A stretch of 50,435 nucleotides of DNA, taken from assembly GCA_030532685.1 (NCBI GenBank), contig JAUNKN010000010.1, positions 1 to 50,435 of the forward strand, read 5' to 3'. The translations under genes and the position numbers were made by a program. The notes under the pieces were generated by a model. That model saw only the letters and a program-made list of their open reading frames with translations. It had not been told where the DNA came from and searched no databases. The stretch comes from Bacteroidales bacterium. Its GTDB lineage: Bacteria; Bacteroidota; Bacteroidia; Bacteroidales; Bacteroidaceae. Positions 24,814 through 32,897 of this stretch are shown piece by piece; the stretch's first letter is position 1, and each line of letters begins with the position of its first letter.

Positions 24814-26127
24814 ATGAAGCAACATTATCGTGCGACTTTGCAACTTGGGTTCCCAATTGCCGCAGGGCAGTTGGGAACTATCGTGCTGGCCTTTGCCGAT
24901 ACCATTATGGTGGGGCACTATGGCACGGCCGAACTCGCGGCTGCCTCCTTTGTGAATGGAGTGTTCAATCTGGCCACGATGATCATTTTGGGCTATAACT
25001 ACGGCCTTACCCCCATCATTGCGGCCCATGAGGGCCGCGGCGAGCAGGTCGCGGCGGGCTGGGCTTTGCGTTGTGGGTGGCGAGCCAACTTGCGCTTTGG
25101 TAGCGTGCTGTTGTTGCTGTTTGCCTTGCTCTATTTTGTGCTCGATCGTTTGGGGCAGCCAGCCGAATTGCTTCCGCTCATGCGGCCCTACTACCTTGTG
25201 ATGTGGAGCTCCTTGTGGTTTGTCCTGCTGTTTGGCGTGTTGCGTCAATTTACCGATGCGCTCACCCATACGCGCCTTTCGATGTGGCTGCTTTTGGGAG
25301 GCAATCTGCTCAACATCGCCCTCAACTATTTGCTCATTTTTGGTCATTTAGGGTTTCCTGAATGGGGGCTTTGGGGAGCAGGTATCGCCACGCTGACGAG
25401 TCGCGTGTGCATGGCACTCGTGCTTTTATTCCTCATCGTGGGGCACCCTCGCTATGCTCCCTATCGCCAATTCCCCTCCTCGCCCAGCACGTTTACAGCA
25501 GCCTGTGTGCACCGCCAATCTTGGCCTGTGGCCGCGCAGATGGGCATGGAGGCCTCGGCCTTCAGCTGTTCCTCGCTCATGGCGGGCTGGCTGGGAGCAT
25601 TACCACTTGCTGCCTATCAAGTGCTCATTGCCCTTGGCCACTTGGGCTTTTTGCTCTATTACAGCATGGGGGCTGCAGTGAGCATACGCATCGCCCACTT
25701 CTTGGGGATGAGCGATGCTCCGAGTGCCCTGCTGGCGGGACGAGCAGGCCGCAATGTCTTGCTGCTCTGCGCCCTCTTGGTCTCGCTCGTGTTTGGTTTG
25801 GGCGGTCGCCAGCTGTTGGGCGTGTTTAGCAGCGATGCTGCAGTCGTATCTGCCGCCACGGCCATTCTCTTGCCACTCGTGGTCTATCAGCTTTTCGACG
25901 CCATGCAGGTGTGCTATGCCAATGCTCTTCGGGCCACGAGTCGTGTGCGTCCCATGACGTGGATAGCCTTTGTCGCCTATTTGCTCGTTGGCTTGCCCTG
26001 TTCCTATCTGTTAGCCTTTCCGCTTCATTTGGGTTTGCAGGGGCTTTTTCTCTCGTTTAGCATTAGTTTGGGGGTTGCGGCTTGGCTATTTCGGCGCTAC
26101 TATCATCGTGCTCTGTCGCACTTTTGA
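24814..26127 (+). CDS. MATE family efflux transporter
   Basis: 437 residues with twelve hydrophobic segments in two halves. The N-terminal GFPIAAGQLGTIVLAFADTIMVGHYG (taken in part) and ELAAASFVNGVF are MatE-domain hallmarks. Such proteins export cationic drugs or metabolites using Na+ or H+; the substrate cannot be predicted. It begins 8 bp after the glycine-zipper lipoprotein. Confidence 0.93.
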   Translation: MKQHYRATLQLGFPIAAGQLGTIVLAFADTIMVGHYGTAELAAASFVNGVFNLATMIILGYNYGLTPIIAAHEGRGEQVAAGWALRCGWRANLRFGSVLLLLFALLYFVLDRLGQPAELLPLMRPYYLVMWSSLWFVLLFGVLRQFTDALTHTRLSMWLLLGGNLLNIALNYLLIFGHLGFPEWGLWGAGIATLTSRVCMALVLLFLIVGHPRYAPYRQFPSSPSTFTAACVHRQSWPVAAQMGMEASAFSCSSLMAGWLGALPLAAYQVLIALGHLGFLLYYSMGAAVSIRIAHFLGMSDAPSALLAGRAGRNVLLLCALLVSLVFGLGGRQLLGVFSSDAAVVSAATAILLPLVVYQLFDAMQVCYANALRATSRVRPMTWIAFVAYLLVGLPCSYLLAFPLHLGLQGLFLSFSISLGVAAWLFRRYYHRALSHF

Positions 26128-26405
26128 GGCATAGACTGTTGCTCATCGTTTTTTGTTGTCGCATAGGTGCGAAGTTCTAAGACCTACTTCTTTGCCTCGT
26201 GATGATTTTCGTTCTCCCTTCTAAGGGGTATACATACGTGGCAGCTTGAATAAATGCCCTTTAGAGGAGTGGTTTTAGGAAAGTTTTTCTTAAAAATCGT
26301 AGTGCCAAGGGCCTTGATTGAGCCATGAGTCGTGTGTGGCGAGGCAAGGAAAACGGAGTTTAGCGCGAAAAGTATCTTTACTTCTCGAGGACTATCGGGG
26401 AAGAG
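26128..26405. other. Non-coding region after the MATE gene
   Basis: Just under 280 bp with no gene. It leads into the nested inverted repeat at 26406 and the palindromic element at 26525, so the whole space to tRNA-Met (760 bp) is non-coding. A minus-strand frame (26184-26483) has no recognisable product. Confidence 0.5.
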
Positions 26406-26480
26406 CATCCGCGCTGCGAGCTGTAAAATTCTACGTGCGTCGTAGAAAATCCTGGCTCGCAGCGCGGATGTTTTTTCTCC
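26406..26480 (+). terminator. Nested hairpin with U tract (repeat family 2, copy 1)
   Basis: A perfect 16-bp outer stem, CATCCGCGCTGCGAGC (26406-26421) with its complement at 26455-26470, encloses an inner 7-bp stem TTCTACG/CGTAGAA (26429-26435 and 26441-26447). Six T residues follow at 26471-26476. The form is that of a large intrinsic terminator, but the MATE stop is 280 bp upstream. The inner sequence CGTGCGTCGTAGAAAAT recurs exactly near 40900. Confidence 0.65.
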
Positions 26481-26524
26481 CATCGCGAATCGAAAGGAAG
26501 GAAGTGGGAGATAGCTTCACGCAG

Positions 26525-26827
26525 GCGCGTGTGTTGTCTACCTTTAGGGCTTGTTTTTTTGCTTCCACTCCTTCCAATGCCGATGCTAATTGCCTGATTG
26601 TTAATCTATACTGCTGTGGAAGGGAAGTTTGTGATTGCGCGCTTGGGTGTGGAAGAAAAATCCGAGCTCCTCGCTCGTAAAACAAAAAAGTGGAAGTGTA
26701 GTGGAGGAGAAAATGGAAGGGGCTTCCATCTCACTTTTTGTTGATTTCCAGATGTTTGGGTAGATTGCTGGAAGCAGTGGAAGTAAAAAACAAGATGCCA
26801 TAAGGGGCGTGCGCGTACGCGCGCGAG
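26525..26827. repeat. Dispersed palindromic intergenic element, copy A
   Basis: Left end: a GCGCGTGTG tract, then CTTGTTTTTTTGCTTCCACT and CCTTCCA (26550-26577). Right end, read on the minus strand: GCGCGCGTACGCGCACG, CCCCTTAT, then CTTGTTTTTTACTTCCACTG and CTTCCA (26769-26827). The two ends are therefore inverted repeats of about 50 bp with scattered mismatches. The interior has several TGGAAG/CTTCCA boxes and no gene. Homologous copies are at 34881 and 40491. Confidence 0.75.
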
Positions 26828-26887
26828 GTATCCTGCCTATGCCCAAAAAGAAAAGCACCCAAACTCCGAAGAGATTGGGTGCTGGAG

Positions 26888-26961
26888 TAGCGAGGCCGGG
26901 GATTGAACCCGGGACCTCAGGATTATGAATCCTGCGCTCTAACCATCTGAGCTACCTCGCC
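26888..26961 (-). tRNA. tRNA-Met (anticodon CAT)
   Basis: A 74-nt cloverleaf on the minus strand. The acceptor GGCGAGG pairs with CCTCGCT (one G-U), the D arm contains AGCTCAGATGGTTAGAGC, the anticodon stem CAGGA/TCCTG holds loop TTCATAA with anticodon CAT, and the T arm is CCGGGTTCAATCCCCGG. CCA is not encoded. It is most likely the elongator tRNA-Met; a tRNA-Ile2 read by lysidine modification has the same anticodon and cannot be fully excluded. An initiator is unlikely, since the first pair (G-U) is not an initiator-type mismatch. Confidence 0.93.
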
Positions 26962-26982
26962 ATCATTACTGATTTGCGTGTG

Positions 26983-27014
26983 CAAAAGTAGAAAGATTTT
27001 CTGAAACAACCAAA
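26983..27014 (-). promoter_or_regulatory. Promoter of tRNA-Met
   Basis: On the minus strand TTTG (27011-27014) and TACTTTTG (26983-26990) are separated by 20 nt, a full match to the Bacteroidota consensus. The tRNA 5' end lies 21 nt downstream. Confidence 0.8.
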
Positions 27015-27095
27015 GTTTTGCTCCGAAAACTTGCAAAAAACTTGTCGCAGTGGTATTTCTTCGACAATGGACGAGAGTTTTTGGCCAATAAACAC

Positions 27096-27103
27096 TACCT
27101 TTG
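27096..27103 (+). promoter_or_regulatory. -7 box for metY-miaA
   Basis: TACCTTTG fits TAnnTTTG, 30 nt before the metY ATG. The only nearby TTTG (27080-27083) is 12 nt upstream, which is too close for the usual spacing, so the -33 element is unresolved. Confidence 0.5.
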
Positions 27104-27133
27104 TAAGCGAATAAACAAATATGTAGATTACCC

Positions 27134-28417
27134 ATGGAACAGCAAAACATTGGCACGCGTTGCGTGCAAGCTGGCTGGACGCCTACCAAAGGCGAACCTC
27201 GCCAAGTCCCTATCATACAGAGCACCACTTTCAAATATGACAATAGCGAGCAAATGGCTCGTCTTTTTGATTTGGCCGAAACGGGCTATTTTTACTCGCG
27301 CCTCCAAAATCCGACCTGCGACCACGCAGCGGCAAAAATCGCTAATTTAGAAGGAGGAGTTGCCGCTATGCTCACCTCGAGCGGTCAGGCTGCCACTTTC
27401 TTTGCTGTGTTCAACATTGCAGAAGCTGGCGATCATATCGTGGCCTCTAACAATATCTATGGAGGAACCTTCAACCTCTTGGGAGTGACCCTCAAGAAGA
27501 TGGGGGTAGACTGCACTTTTGTCGACCCCGAATGGAGCGATGAACAAATCAATGCAGCCTTCCAGCCCAATACGAAACTCTTCCTGGGCGAAACCATTTC
27601 CAACCCCGCTGGTCATGTGTGCGACATCGAGCGCCTTGCAGGCCTCGCTCACAGTCATGGGGTGCCCCTCATCATTGACAACACGTTTGCCACCCCCATC
27701 AATTGCCGCCCCTTCGAGTGGGGAGCCGACATCGTGATTCACTCCACGACCAAATATATGGATGGTCACGGGCAGTGTGTGGGTGGTTGCATCGTAGATA
27801 GCGGAAAGTTCGATTGGATGGCCCATGCCGACAAGTTCCCAGGCCTTTGCCAGCCTGATGCCTCCTACCATGGCTTGACCTATGCCAAGGATTTCGGCGC
27901 TGCAGGCTATATTGTCAAAGCCATCGCGCAACTCATGCGCGACTTGGGATGCTGCCAAAGCCCTCAAAATGCCTATTTGCTCAATGCGAATATCGAGAGC
28001 CTTCACTTGCGTATGCGTCAGCATGTGGCCAATGCCCAGGCCGTGGCCGAGATGCTGGAGGCCGACGAACGCGTGGCTTGGGTGAATTATGCAGGATTGC
28101 CCAATAATAAGAACTATGCCTTGGCACAGAAATATCTGCCGCAGGGAGGCTGTGGGGTCGTGAGCTTCGGCCTGAAGGGAGGGCGCGAAGAGGCTGTGCG
28201 CTTCATGGATGCGCTGAAACTTGTGAGCATTGCTACGCACGTGGCCGATGCCAAGAGTTGTGTGCTTCATCCTGCGAGCCACACGCACCGCCAGCTCACC
28301 GACGAACAGCTCAAGGCCGCAGGCATCGCTCCCGATTTTATTCGTCTTTCGGTAGGTATCGAGGATGCTCAAGACATTTTAGCCGATTTGCGTCAAGCAC
28401 TCGAGCAGGTGTTCTAA
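27134..28417 (+). CDS. metY: O-acetylhomoserine aminocarboxypropyltransferase (sulfhydrylase)
   Basis: 427 residues of the Cys/Met-metabolism PLP family. It would make homocysteine from O-acetylhomoserine and sulfide, a direct-sulfhydrylation route to methionine. The PLP Lys is K207 in HSTTKYMDGHG; the substrate/PLP Tyr block is TGYFYSRLQNPT (50-61), and ENTFATP-like DNTFATP lies at 182-188. The length and the end FIRLSVGIEDAQDILADL match MetY better than the shorter gamma-lyases (~400), although a methionine gamma-lyase activity cannot be ruled out from sequence. miaA starts 9 bp downstream. Confidence 0.9.
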   Translation: MEQQNIGTRCVQAGWTPTKGEPRQVPIIQSTTFKYDNSEQMARLFDLAETGYFYSRLQNPTCDHAAAKIANLEGGVAAMLTSSGQAATFFAVFNIAEAGDHIVASNNIYGGTFNLLGVTLKKMGVDCTFVDPEWSDEQINAAFQPNTKLFLGETISNPAGHVCDIERLAGLAHSHGVPLIIDNTFATPINCRPFEWGADIVIHSTTKYMDGHGQCVGGCIVDSGKFDWMAHADKFPGLCQPDASYHGLTYAKDFGAAGYIVKAIAQLMRDLGCCQSPQNAYLLNANIESLHLRMRQHVANAQAVAEMLEADERVAWVNYAGLPNNKNYALAQKYLPQGGCGVVSFGLKGGREEAVRFMDALKLVSIATHVADAKSCVLHPASHTHRQLTDEQLKAAGIAPDFIRLSVGIEDAQDILADLRQALEQVF

Positions 28418-28426
28418 GATTGTCCC

Positions 28427-29362
28427 ATGCACGAGCTTATCACCATTCTCGGCCCCACGGCCTGCGGTAAAACTTCCTTTGCTGTGGCCTTGGCCAGTCG
28501 TTTGGGAGCCGAGATTATTAGTGCCGACTCGCGGCAACTTTATCGGCGCATGGATTTGGGCACGGGCAAGGATTTAGCCGACTATCGTCTGCCCGATGGA
28601 ACGCTGATTCCCTACCACCTGATTGACATTGTGGAGCCAGGCGAAAAGTACAACCTCTATCGCTATCAGCAAGACTTCTTGGCGGCCTACGAAGAGATTC
28701 GTCGTTGCGGAAAGCGAGTGGTGGTGTGCGGAGGAACGGGCTTGTATCTCGAAAGCATAGTGCGCAGCTACAACATTAGCCATGTGCCTCAAGATGAGGC
28801 CTTGCGGCAGCGTCTCGAGGGCAAAAGCCTTGAGGAACTCACCGAGATACTCGCAAAACTCAAGGCTCAATCGGGCACACAGTTGCACAATCATACCGAT
28901 GTAGACTCTTGCAAGCGAGCCATTCGTGCCATTGAAATTGAGGAACACAATTTGCGTCAACCCGTAGGCCAGCGAGAGTTTCCCGCTTTTAGTAGTATCA
29001 ATCTGGGATTGACCCTCTCTCGAGAACTGCGTCGTGAACGCATCACGCGTCGCCTGCACGACCGTTTGGCTGCAGGCATGGTCGATGAAGTGCGGGCCTT
29101 GCTGGACGAAGGCATCGCTCCCGAGGACTTGATTTACTACGGTCTGGAATATAAATTCCTTACGCTTCATGTCATTGGCCAATTGTCTTACGAGGAGATG
29201 GTGTCGCAACTCGAAACAGCGATTCATCAGTTTGCTAAGCGGCAAATGACTTGGTTCCGAGGTATGGAACGCCGCGGCTGTCCCATTCATTGGATTGAGT
29301 CTACGCTGCCCATGGAGCAAAAAGTGGAGCAGGCGTTGGAAATTCTCGGGAGAATGAGCTGA
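28427..29362 (+). CDS. miaA: tRNA dimethylallyltransferase
   Basis: 311 residues, standard MiaA length. The P-loop is GPTACGKT (9-16), with Cys where Ala, Ser or Val is common. SADSRQLYRRMDLGTGK (about residues 33-49) carries the conserved Asp and substrate contacts. The enzyme adds the isopentenyl group to A37 of tRNAs reading UNN codons. Probably co-transcribed with metY. Confidence 0.95.
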   Translation: MHELITILGPTACGKTSFAVALASRLGAEIISADSRQLYRRMDLGTGKDLADYRLPDGTLIPYHLIDIVEPGEKYNLYRYQQDFLAAYEEIRRCGKRVVVCGGTGLYLESIVRSYNISHVPQDEALRQRLEGKSLEELTEILAKLKAQSGTQLHNHTDVDSCKRAIRAIEIEEHNLRQPVGQREFPAFSSINLGLTLSRELRRERITRRLHDRLAAGMVDEVRALLDEGIAPEDLIYYGLEYKFLTLHVIGQLSYEEMVSQLETAIHQFAKRQMTWFRGMERRGCPIHWIESTLPMEQKVEQALEILGRMS

Positions 29363-29407
29363 ACGAGAGTTCGCTTTGCCCGAGGGCTTCTTTCATAAAA
29401 AGTGTAT

Positions 29408-29450
29408 GTACGAGCGCAGTTCTCCAACGGAGAGCTGCGCTCGTACTTGT
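29408..29450 (+). terminator. Terminator after miaA
   Basis: GTACGAGCGCAG (29408-29419) pairs perfectly with its complement at 29435-29446; TCTC/GAGA extends the stem towards the loop. It lies 46 bp after the miaA stop and ends in TTGTAGG. Confidence 0.75.
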
Positions 29451-29729
29451 AGGTAAGCCCATTGCTTGGTAGCCTATTCTGCGAATTCGGAGGTGTTTTG
29501 TGTTTATTTTGTTGAGTAGACATTTCATTTTTATATAAATACGAATTAAATTTTGGTGGTATCAGTTTAAGTTTCTAATTTTACGGCGAAATCCTTACGC
29601 TTCTTCCGCTTCTCCTTATGACGAAGTACAATAAGGTTGAGGAAGCGAGTGCATCGACTTCTTGGAAACCCTTGGTACTTTGAATGCTCTTCAAAGTCCT
29701 GCTTTTGTTTAATCTAATTCTTATTTCCT
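29451..29729. other. Upstream region of the SusC/SusD pair
   Basis: About 280 bp, AT-rich, no gene. I find no exact TAnnTTTG with a paired TTTG; TACTTTG around 29672 is one base short. No sigma/anti-sigma or hybrid two-component gene is encoded nearby, so the control of the pair is not visible from this window. Confidence 0.4.
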
Positions 29730-32700
29730 ATGAAGAGCACAGTTCTCCCTTTGTGGCCGACGGGAAAACTTCCTTTTTCCCTCTCTGCTCCCTTGTGCTT
29801 AGTGTGTGCGATGAGTCTTGCTCCCTCGGGGCAGATTCAAGCCGAGAGTTCGACCTTGAAGCATCCTGAATGGATGGGGCAAACTCCCCAACAGCGTCAA
29901 GTAGGTGTACGTGTCAAAGGTGTGGTTCGTGACCAAAATGGCGAGCCCCTCTCGGGCGTGGTCATTCGTGACGAAAGCAATCCTCGCACCGCTACGGTGA
30001 GCGACAATAATGGTCGCTTCTCCTTGAGCGGTATCAGAGGGAAGCACATCACTGTGCACTATGTAGGGTTTGCTACACAGACCGTTCCCGTGGGCAATGG
30101 TGAGGTGGATGTACAGCTCAAGGAGAGCAACAACAATCTTGCCGAAGCCGTCGTTGTGGGATATGGCAAGCAGGCCAAAGCCAACTTGACGGGTGCTGTA
30201 GCACAAATCAAAAGCGAAGAATTACAGGCCCGTCCCGTACAGAATGTTTCGTCGGCCTTACAAGGCTTGATGCCTGGTGTAACCATCACTTCGGGCCAGG
30301 GACGTCCGGGACAAGATGGATCGACGATTCGTGTGCGCGGTGTCGGTACGCTCAACAATTCCAATCCTTACATTTTGGTCGATGGTATCGAAACGGGTAC
30401 GCTCAATAGTATAGACCCCAACGATATTGAAAGTATTTCGGTCTTGAAAGATGCCGCCTCGGCAGCTATTTATGGTTCGAAGGCCTCCAATGGTGTGATT
30501 CTCATCACCACCAAGCGAGGTAAAGTGGGGCGTCCCATTGTTACCTACAATGGCAACGTAGGTTTTCTTGATGCAACGAAGCTCGTGGAGCGGTTGGGTT
30601 CTGGCGAATATGCAAAGATGCTCAACGATGCCCTTACGAGCAATGGCAAGCAGCCACGTTGGAGTGAGGAAGCCATCAAAAAGTTTAACGATGGTAGCGA
30701 TCCCGACAACTATCCCAATTCAGATTGGTATGGGCTGGCCTTCAAAACCGGCGTGCAACACACCCACTCGTTTAATGTGACCGGAGGTACCGACGCTGTG
30801 AAATATATGGCCGCTGCCAGCTATATGGACCAAGAAGGCATTTTGGCTTCGTCGGGACGTCAAAAGTTCAACATTCGTACCAATCTTGATTTTACCTTCT
30901 CTCCCCGTTTCACGGGACATGCTGGCATCAATTACATCAAGGACTCCAACCAAGACCCCAACAATAACTACGTGGGTGGTGGCTCTGACCAAATCATTCG
31001 TCAGCTCAACATTATAGCTCCTTGGATTGCGGCGCGCAAGAGCGATGGTACTTGGGGCACGATAGGCGATGGCAACCCCATTGCTTGGCTTGACCAAGAC
31101 CAACCCGTGAAGCGCGACAATAGCTACGTAACAGCCAATCTGGGACTGGACTATAAACTCATGGAGGGACTGGCTGTGAGTGTGAAGTTTTCTCACCTAT
31201 CGGGTGGGCAGCACTACAAGGCTTTCCTCAAGGAGTTTGCTTACAATCCTAACAAACGCACCAATCCCAACAACCTGAACGAGACCTATTTCGACTGGCA
31301 ACGCAACAACTTTGACGCCCTGCTCAACTACGACAAGCAAGTAGGAGTACATGGTTTCAAGTTGCTGGCGGGCTATCATGCTGAGGCTTACGACTACAAT
31401 GAATTGTCGGGCTATCGCAAAAACTTTGCAGGCAACGCACTCGACGATATGAATGCGGGCGATGCTTCCAGCTCTACCAATGGCGGATTTAGTCGCGAAC
31501 TCAATATGATGAGCTGGTTTGGCCGTTTCAACTATGACCTCATGGGGCGCTATCTCTTTGAGGCCAACCTCCGTGCCGACGCTTCTTCTCGCTTTGCCAA
31601 GGGACATCGTTGGGGCACTTTCCCCTCCTTCTCTGCCGCTTGGCGCATTTCGGAAGAGCAATTCATGCAAGCCAGTCGCGATTGGCTGGGCTACTTGAAG
31701 ATTCGTGCTTCGTGGGGTTTGCTCGGTAACCAAGATGCTCTCAACGACTATTATCCTGCCCTCAATGTTTACAACACGGATGCTCTCTCCATTCTTGGTG
31801 GAACGCCCACGCCAGGCTACTACCAGAAGAGCTACAAGATGAAGAGCATCTCTTGGGAAAAATCTCGCACTTGGGGCGTGGGTGCCGACTTTGAAGTGTT
31901 TGGACAGCTCTCGGGAAGCATTGACTACTACGACCGCGAAACGACGGGCATCATCATGAAAGTGCCTGCTCCTGCCGAATTCCAATTGGGCGACTATTTT
32001 GACAATGTCGGTGCGATGCGCAACCGTGGTGTCGAGCTCTCCTTGGCCTACAACAAACGCTGGGGCGATTGGAACTTTGGCTTGCAAGGCAACGTATCCT
32101 ACAACAAGAACGAACTTCTCAATTTGGGTGGTGTACAGTCCATGCCCGATGGCAACAAACGTCGCGAAATCGGCTATGCCCTCGACAGCTATTATGTGTA
32201 CGAGACCGATGGCTTCTTTGCCAGCGACGAGGCGGCCAAGGCTTGGATGGGCCAATATAAGGGCCGTCCAGGATATCCTTTCGGAAGTTACGAGTTCAGA
32301 GCGGGCGATCTCATCTATCGCGACACCAATGGCGATGGCATGATGACGGCCGACGACCGCACGATGCACAACTCTTCGACCCCCGCTTGGGTGTTTGGTG
32401 CTGTGCTCAATGCTTCTTGGCGCAACTTTGACTTCCAAGCCATTTTCTCGGGCTATGCTCAAGCGGCACGCGTCATCAACCAAGAAGTCTATGGCGACTT
32501 CCGTGGCGACAATTCTCACCCCTCTACCATTTGGCGCGACTCTTGGACCTACAATCCCAGCAATCCTCAAATGCCTCGTATCAGCGAGAGCAACACCTCT
32601 TATAGCCATCCTCAAAAGGTGATGAGCGACTTCTGGCTGGCCAATACTTCTCACTTGCGCCTGAAGAACTTGCAAATCGGCTACACTCTTCCCACTGCTT

Positions 32701-32867
32701 GGGCCAAGGCTATCGGCACGAGCAAGGTGCGCTTCTACTATTCTGTGGAAAATCTCCTCACGATCGATGCTATGAAGGTCAATATCGATCCAGAAATCAG
32801 CTCCGAGCGCGGTTCGAGCTATCCTCTCATTCGCACCAACTCGTTAGGACTTTCCATCACTTTCTAA
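29730..32867 (+). CDS. SusC/RagA-family TonB-linked outer membrane protein
   Basis: 1045 residues. After a signal region (1 to about 40) comes a carboxypeptidase-D-regulatory-like domain (about 58-135: VKGVVRDQNGEPLSGVVIRDES, DNNGRFSL), then the SusC signature EAVVVGYGKQ near residue 138. The plug follows, with GVTITSGQGRPGQDGSTIRV, VDGIETGTL and SVLKDAASAAIYGSKASNGV. The remaining ~750 residues are the beta-barrel, ending SLGLSITF with a terminal aromatic. It forms the transport channel of a nutrient-uptake complex with the downstream SusD-like lipoprotein (30 bp away). The ligand is unknown. Confidence 0.96.
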   Translation: MKSTVLPLWPTGKLPFSLSAPLCLVCAMSLAPSGQIQAESSTLKHPEWMGQTPQQRQVGVRVKGVVRDQNGEPLSGVVIRDESNPRTATVSDNNGRFSLSGIRGKHITVHYVGFATQTVPVGNGEVDVQLKESNNNLAEAVVVGYGKQAKANLTGAVAQIKSEELQARPVQNVSSALQGLMPGVTITSGQGRPGQDGSTIRVRGVGTLNNSNPYILVDGIETGTLNSIDPNDIESISVLKDAASAAIYGSKASNGVILITTKRGKVGRPIVTYNGNVGFLDATKLVERLGSGEYAKMLNDALTSNGKQPRWSEEAIKKFNDGSDPDNYPNSDWYGLAFKTGVQHTHSFNVTGGTDAVKYMAAASYMDQEGILASSGRQKFNIRTNLDFTFSPRFTGHAGINYIKDSNQDPNNNYVGGGSDQIIRQLNIIAPWIAARKSDGTWGTIGDGNPIAWLDQDQPVKRDNSYVTANLGLDYKLMEGLAVSVKFSHLSGGQHYKAFLKEFAYNPNKRTNPNNLNETYFDWQRNNFDALLNYDKQVGVHGFKLLAGYHAEAYDYNELSGYRKNFAGNALDDMNAGDASSSTNGGFSRELNMMSWFGRFNYDLMGRYLFEANLRADASSRFAKGHRWGTFPSFSAAWRISEEQFMQASRDWLGYLKIRASWGLLGNQDALNDYYPALNVYNTDALSILGGTPTPGYYQKSYKMKSISWEKSRTWGVGADFEVFGQLSGSIDYYDRETTGIIMKVPAPAEFQLGDYFDNVGAMRNRGVELSLAYNKRWGDWNFGLQGNVSYNKNELLNLGGVQSMPDGNKRREIGYALDSYYVYETDGFFASDEAAKAWMGQYKGRPGYPFGSYEFRAGDLIYRDTNGDGMMTADDRTMHNSSTPAWVFGAVLNASWRNFDFQAIFSGYAQAARVINQEVYGDFRGDNSHPSTIWRDSWTYNPSNPQMPRISESNTSYSHPQKVMSDFWLANTSHLRLKNLQIGYTLPTAWAKAIGTSKVRFYYSVENLLTIDAMKVNIDPEISSERGSSYPLIRTNSLGLSITF

Positions 32868-32897
32868 TGTACCCTTTACTTCTAAATACGTAACATT

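Noticed and set aside
31197-32675. A 492-codon minus-strand open frame opposite the SusC barrel
   Set aside because: It is a shadow of the GC-biased third positions; the SusC reading is fully supported.
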